Source: an uncultured Clostridia bacterium
GTDB taxonomy: Bacteria; Bacillota; Clostridia; Christensenellales; Borkfalkiaceae
DNA length: 6,943 bases
Assembly: GCA_947629605.1 (NCBI GenBank)
Contig: CANREK010000073.1
Location: 1-6,943 of the forward strand
Direction of reading: 5' to 3'
Shown piece by piece: positions 5,699-6,943 of the stretch. The notes under the pieces are model-generated. The model worked only from the letters and a program-made list of their open reading frames with translations. It had not been told where the DNA came from and did no database searches. Numbering within the stretch: position 1 is the stretch's first letter; each line of letters begins with the position of its first letter. A program made the translations under genes and the position numbers.

Positions 5699-6400
5699 AT
5701 GCAATATTCACGCGAAGTGGAAGAGATGACCTGCATTGCAAAGGGTCCGTGGCATGACCCCGCCCCCATTCCCGAAGAGGGCAAATGGGTTTGCGCAAAG
5801 CAGATCACCGACATCAGCGGGTTCACGCACGGCGTCGGCTGGTGCGCACCCCAACAGGGCGCTTGCAAACTGACCTTAAACGTCAAAAACGGCGTCATCG
5901 AAGAGGCCCTCGTCGAAACGATCGGCTGCTCGGGCATGACCCATTCGGCGGCCATGGCGGCGGAGATCCTGCCCCATAAGACCATTTTGGAAGCGCTCAA
6001 CACCGACCTCGTCTGCGACGCCATCAACACGGCCATGCGCGAACTCTTCTTGCAGATCGTGTACGGCAGAACGCAGTCGGCGTTCTCCGATGACGGGCTC
6101 GTCGTCGGCGCAGGGCTCGAGGACCTCGGCAAGGGGCTCCGCTCGCAGGTCGGCACGATGTACGGCACGGCCAAAAAGGGCGTCAGATATCTTGAAATGG
6201 CCGAAGGCTATGTCACCCGTCTCGCCCTCGACAAGGAAGATCAAGTCATCGGGTATGAATTTGTCTCGCTCGGCAAGATGACCGACTTCATCAAGAAGGG
6301 TCTCACCCCCAACGAGGCGTGGGAGAAGGCGCTCGGGCACTACGGCAGATTCACCAATGAACAGGGTGCGGTGAAGTACATCGACCCCCGCAAGGAATAA
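5699..6400 (+). CDS. NifU/IscU-like iron-sulfur cluster scaffold protein
   Basis: This is a probable scaffold or carrier for Fe-S clusters, 233 residues, cytoplasmic. The segment GACKLTLNVKNGVIEEALVETIGCSGM (54-80) matches the NifU N-terminal domain core. C56 and C77 sit where NifU/IscU cluster cysteines are expected, and C106 (DLVCDAINTAM) may be the third. C12, C32 and C49 are extra. The protein is nearly twice the length of IscU (about 130), with about 50 residues before the core and a 100-residue C-terminal part (VGAGLEDLGKGLRSQVG, then AEGYVTRLALDKEDQVIGYEF) that I do not recognise as a named domain. An ATG at 5684 is in frame, but it overlaps the GGAGG that serves the ATG at 5699, so the later start is preferred. 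The next gene follows after 11 bases; proteins of this kind are commonly annotated beside GGGtGRT genes. Confidence 0.85.
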   Translation: MQYSREVEEMTCIAKGPWHDPAPIPEEGKWVCAKQITDISGFTHGVGWCAPQQGACKLTLNVKNGVIEEALVETIGCSGMTHSAAMAAEILPHKTILEALNTDLVCDAINTAMRELFLQIVYGRTQSAFSDDGLVVGAGLEDLGKGLRSQVGTMYGTAKKGVRYLEMAEGYVTRLALDKEDQVIGYEFVSLGKMTDFIKKGLTPNEAWEKALGHYGRFTNEQGAVKYIDPRKE

Positions 6401-6411
6401 GGAGGTGCGAC

Positions 6412-6943
6412 ATGGCTTTATTCGAAGGGTATGAAAGAAGGATCGACAAGATCAATGCAACGTTGAAGGAATACGGCATCTCCTCCGTCGAGGAATGCAA
6501 GGAGATCTGCCTGAGTAAGGGCGTGGACTGCGACAAGCTCGTCCGCGGCACCCAGCCCATTTGCTTTGAAAACGCCGTCTGGGCCTACACCGTCGGCGCG
6601 GCGATCGCCATCAAAAAGGGCTGCACCAAGGCGGCCGACGCGGCTGCTGCGATCGGCATCGGGCTGCAATCGTTCTGCATTCCCGGCTCCGTCGCCGAGA
6701 ACAGAAAGGTCGGCCTCGGCCACGGCAACTTGGGCAAGATGCTCCTCTCCGAGGAGACGGAATGCTTCTGCTTCCTCGCGGGCCACGAGAGCTTTGCGGC
6801 GGCAGAAGGCGCCATCTCCATCGCGATGAATGCCAATAAGGTGAGAACAAAGCCCCTCCGCGTCATCCTCAACGGCCTCGGCAAGGATGCGGCGTTCATC
6901 ATCTCCCGCATCAACGGCTTCACCTACTGTGAAACGGTGTTCG
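6412..6943 (+). CDS. GGGtGRT family protein, C-terminus beyond window
   Basis: The reading frame opens at ATG 6412 with Shine-Dalgarno AGGAGG (6400-6405) and stays open for 177 codons to the window end. The sequence (MALFEGYERRIDKINATLKE; PICFENAVWAYTVGAA 49-64; GLGHGNLGKMLL 101-112; AGHESFAAAEGA 123-134; RVILNGLGKDAAFIISRING 150-169) matches my recollection of the GGGtGRT family (about 330 residues, function unknown). The name motif itself would lie in the missing part. Nine cysteines are visible (29, 33, 40, 51, 71, 89, 118, 120, 173), including C118-x-C120, which is many for a cytoplasmic protein and fits metal or Fe-S chemistry, though this is inference. It is cotranscribed with the NifU-like gene, which suggests the two act together. 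Confidence 0.85.
   Translation, partial: MALFEGYERRIDKINATLKEYGISSVEECKEICLSKGVDCDKLVRGTQPICFENAVWAYTVGAAIAIKKGCTKAADAAAAIGIGLQSFCIPGSVAENRKVGLGHGNLGKMLLSEETECFCFLAGHESFAAAEGAISIAMNANKVRTKPLRVILNGLGKDAAFIISRINGFTYCETVF

Overview
The window looks like chromosome from a Gram-positive anaerobe of the Clostridia. The pointers are a lipoprotein-type solute-binding protein (SBP) with an LxxC lipobox, consistent purine-rich Shine-Dalgarno sites, sigma-A-type promoters, GC-leaning codons (GCC, CTC, ATC) set against AT-rich promoters, and a GGGtGRT-family gene. The lineage is inference; no rRNA or tRNA is present to confirm it.

Layout. Positions 1-2204 (minus strand) hold a two-gene ABC exporter operon: an ATPase (2204-1443) overlapping by 8 bases a large ABC-2-type permease (1450 to beyond position 1). 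Its promoter is a TTGACA/TAAAAT pair at 2413-2385 whose 17-base spacer begins with a run of nine G. About 174 bases of possibly structured leader follow. Positions 2414-2786 are non-coding and hold a 142-bp inverted-repeat element, a palindrome and A-tracts. Positions 2787-5312 (plus strand) are an amino-acid-type ABC importer operon: SBP, permease and ATPase, with overlapping ends (4 and 16 bases). Positions 5313-5624 are non-coding and hold an AT tract, a C/G-rich double-hairpin repeat that may serve as a terminator, and a second inverted repeat related to the first. Positions 5625-6943 (plus strand) hold a promoter, a NifU/IscU-like scaffold protein and the first 177 codons of a GGGtGRT-family protein cut by the window end.

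The most unusual object is the SBP at 2873-3778. Its order of segments is circularly permuted. The part that normally forms the C-terminus of family 3 SBPs (PFGIAVKKGN plus the last helices) lies directly after the lipobox. The usual N-terminal lobe follows a linker, and the protein stops just where the displaced segment would normally continue. The pocket residues expected for amino-acid binding are still present, and the permease and ATPase partners are intact. This suggests a working importer whose receptor is anchored through the opposite lobe.

The second point of interest is the G9 run in the exporter promoter spacer, a candidate for slippage-based on/off switching. The NifU-like/GGGtGRT pair is a conserved but functionally unexplained Fe-S-type module.
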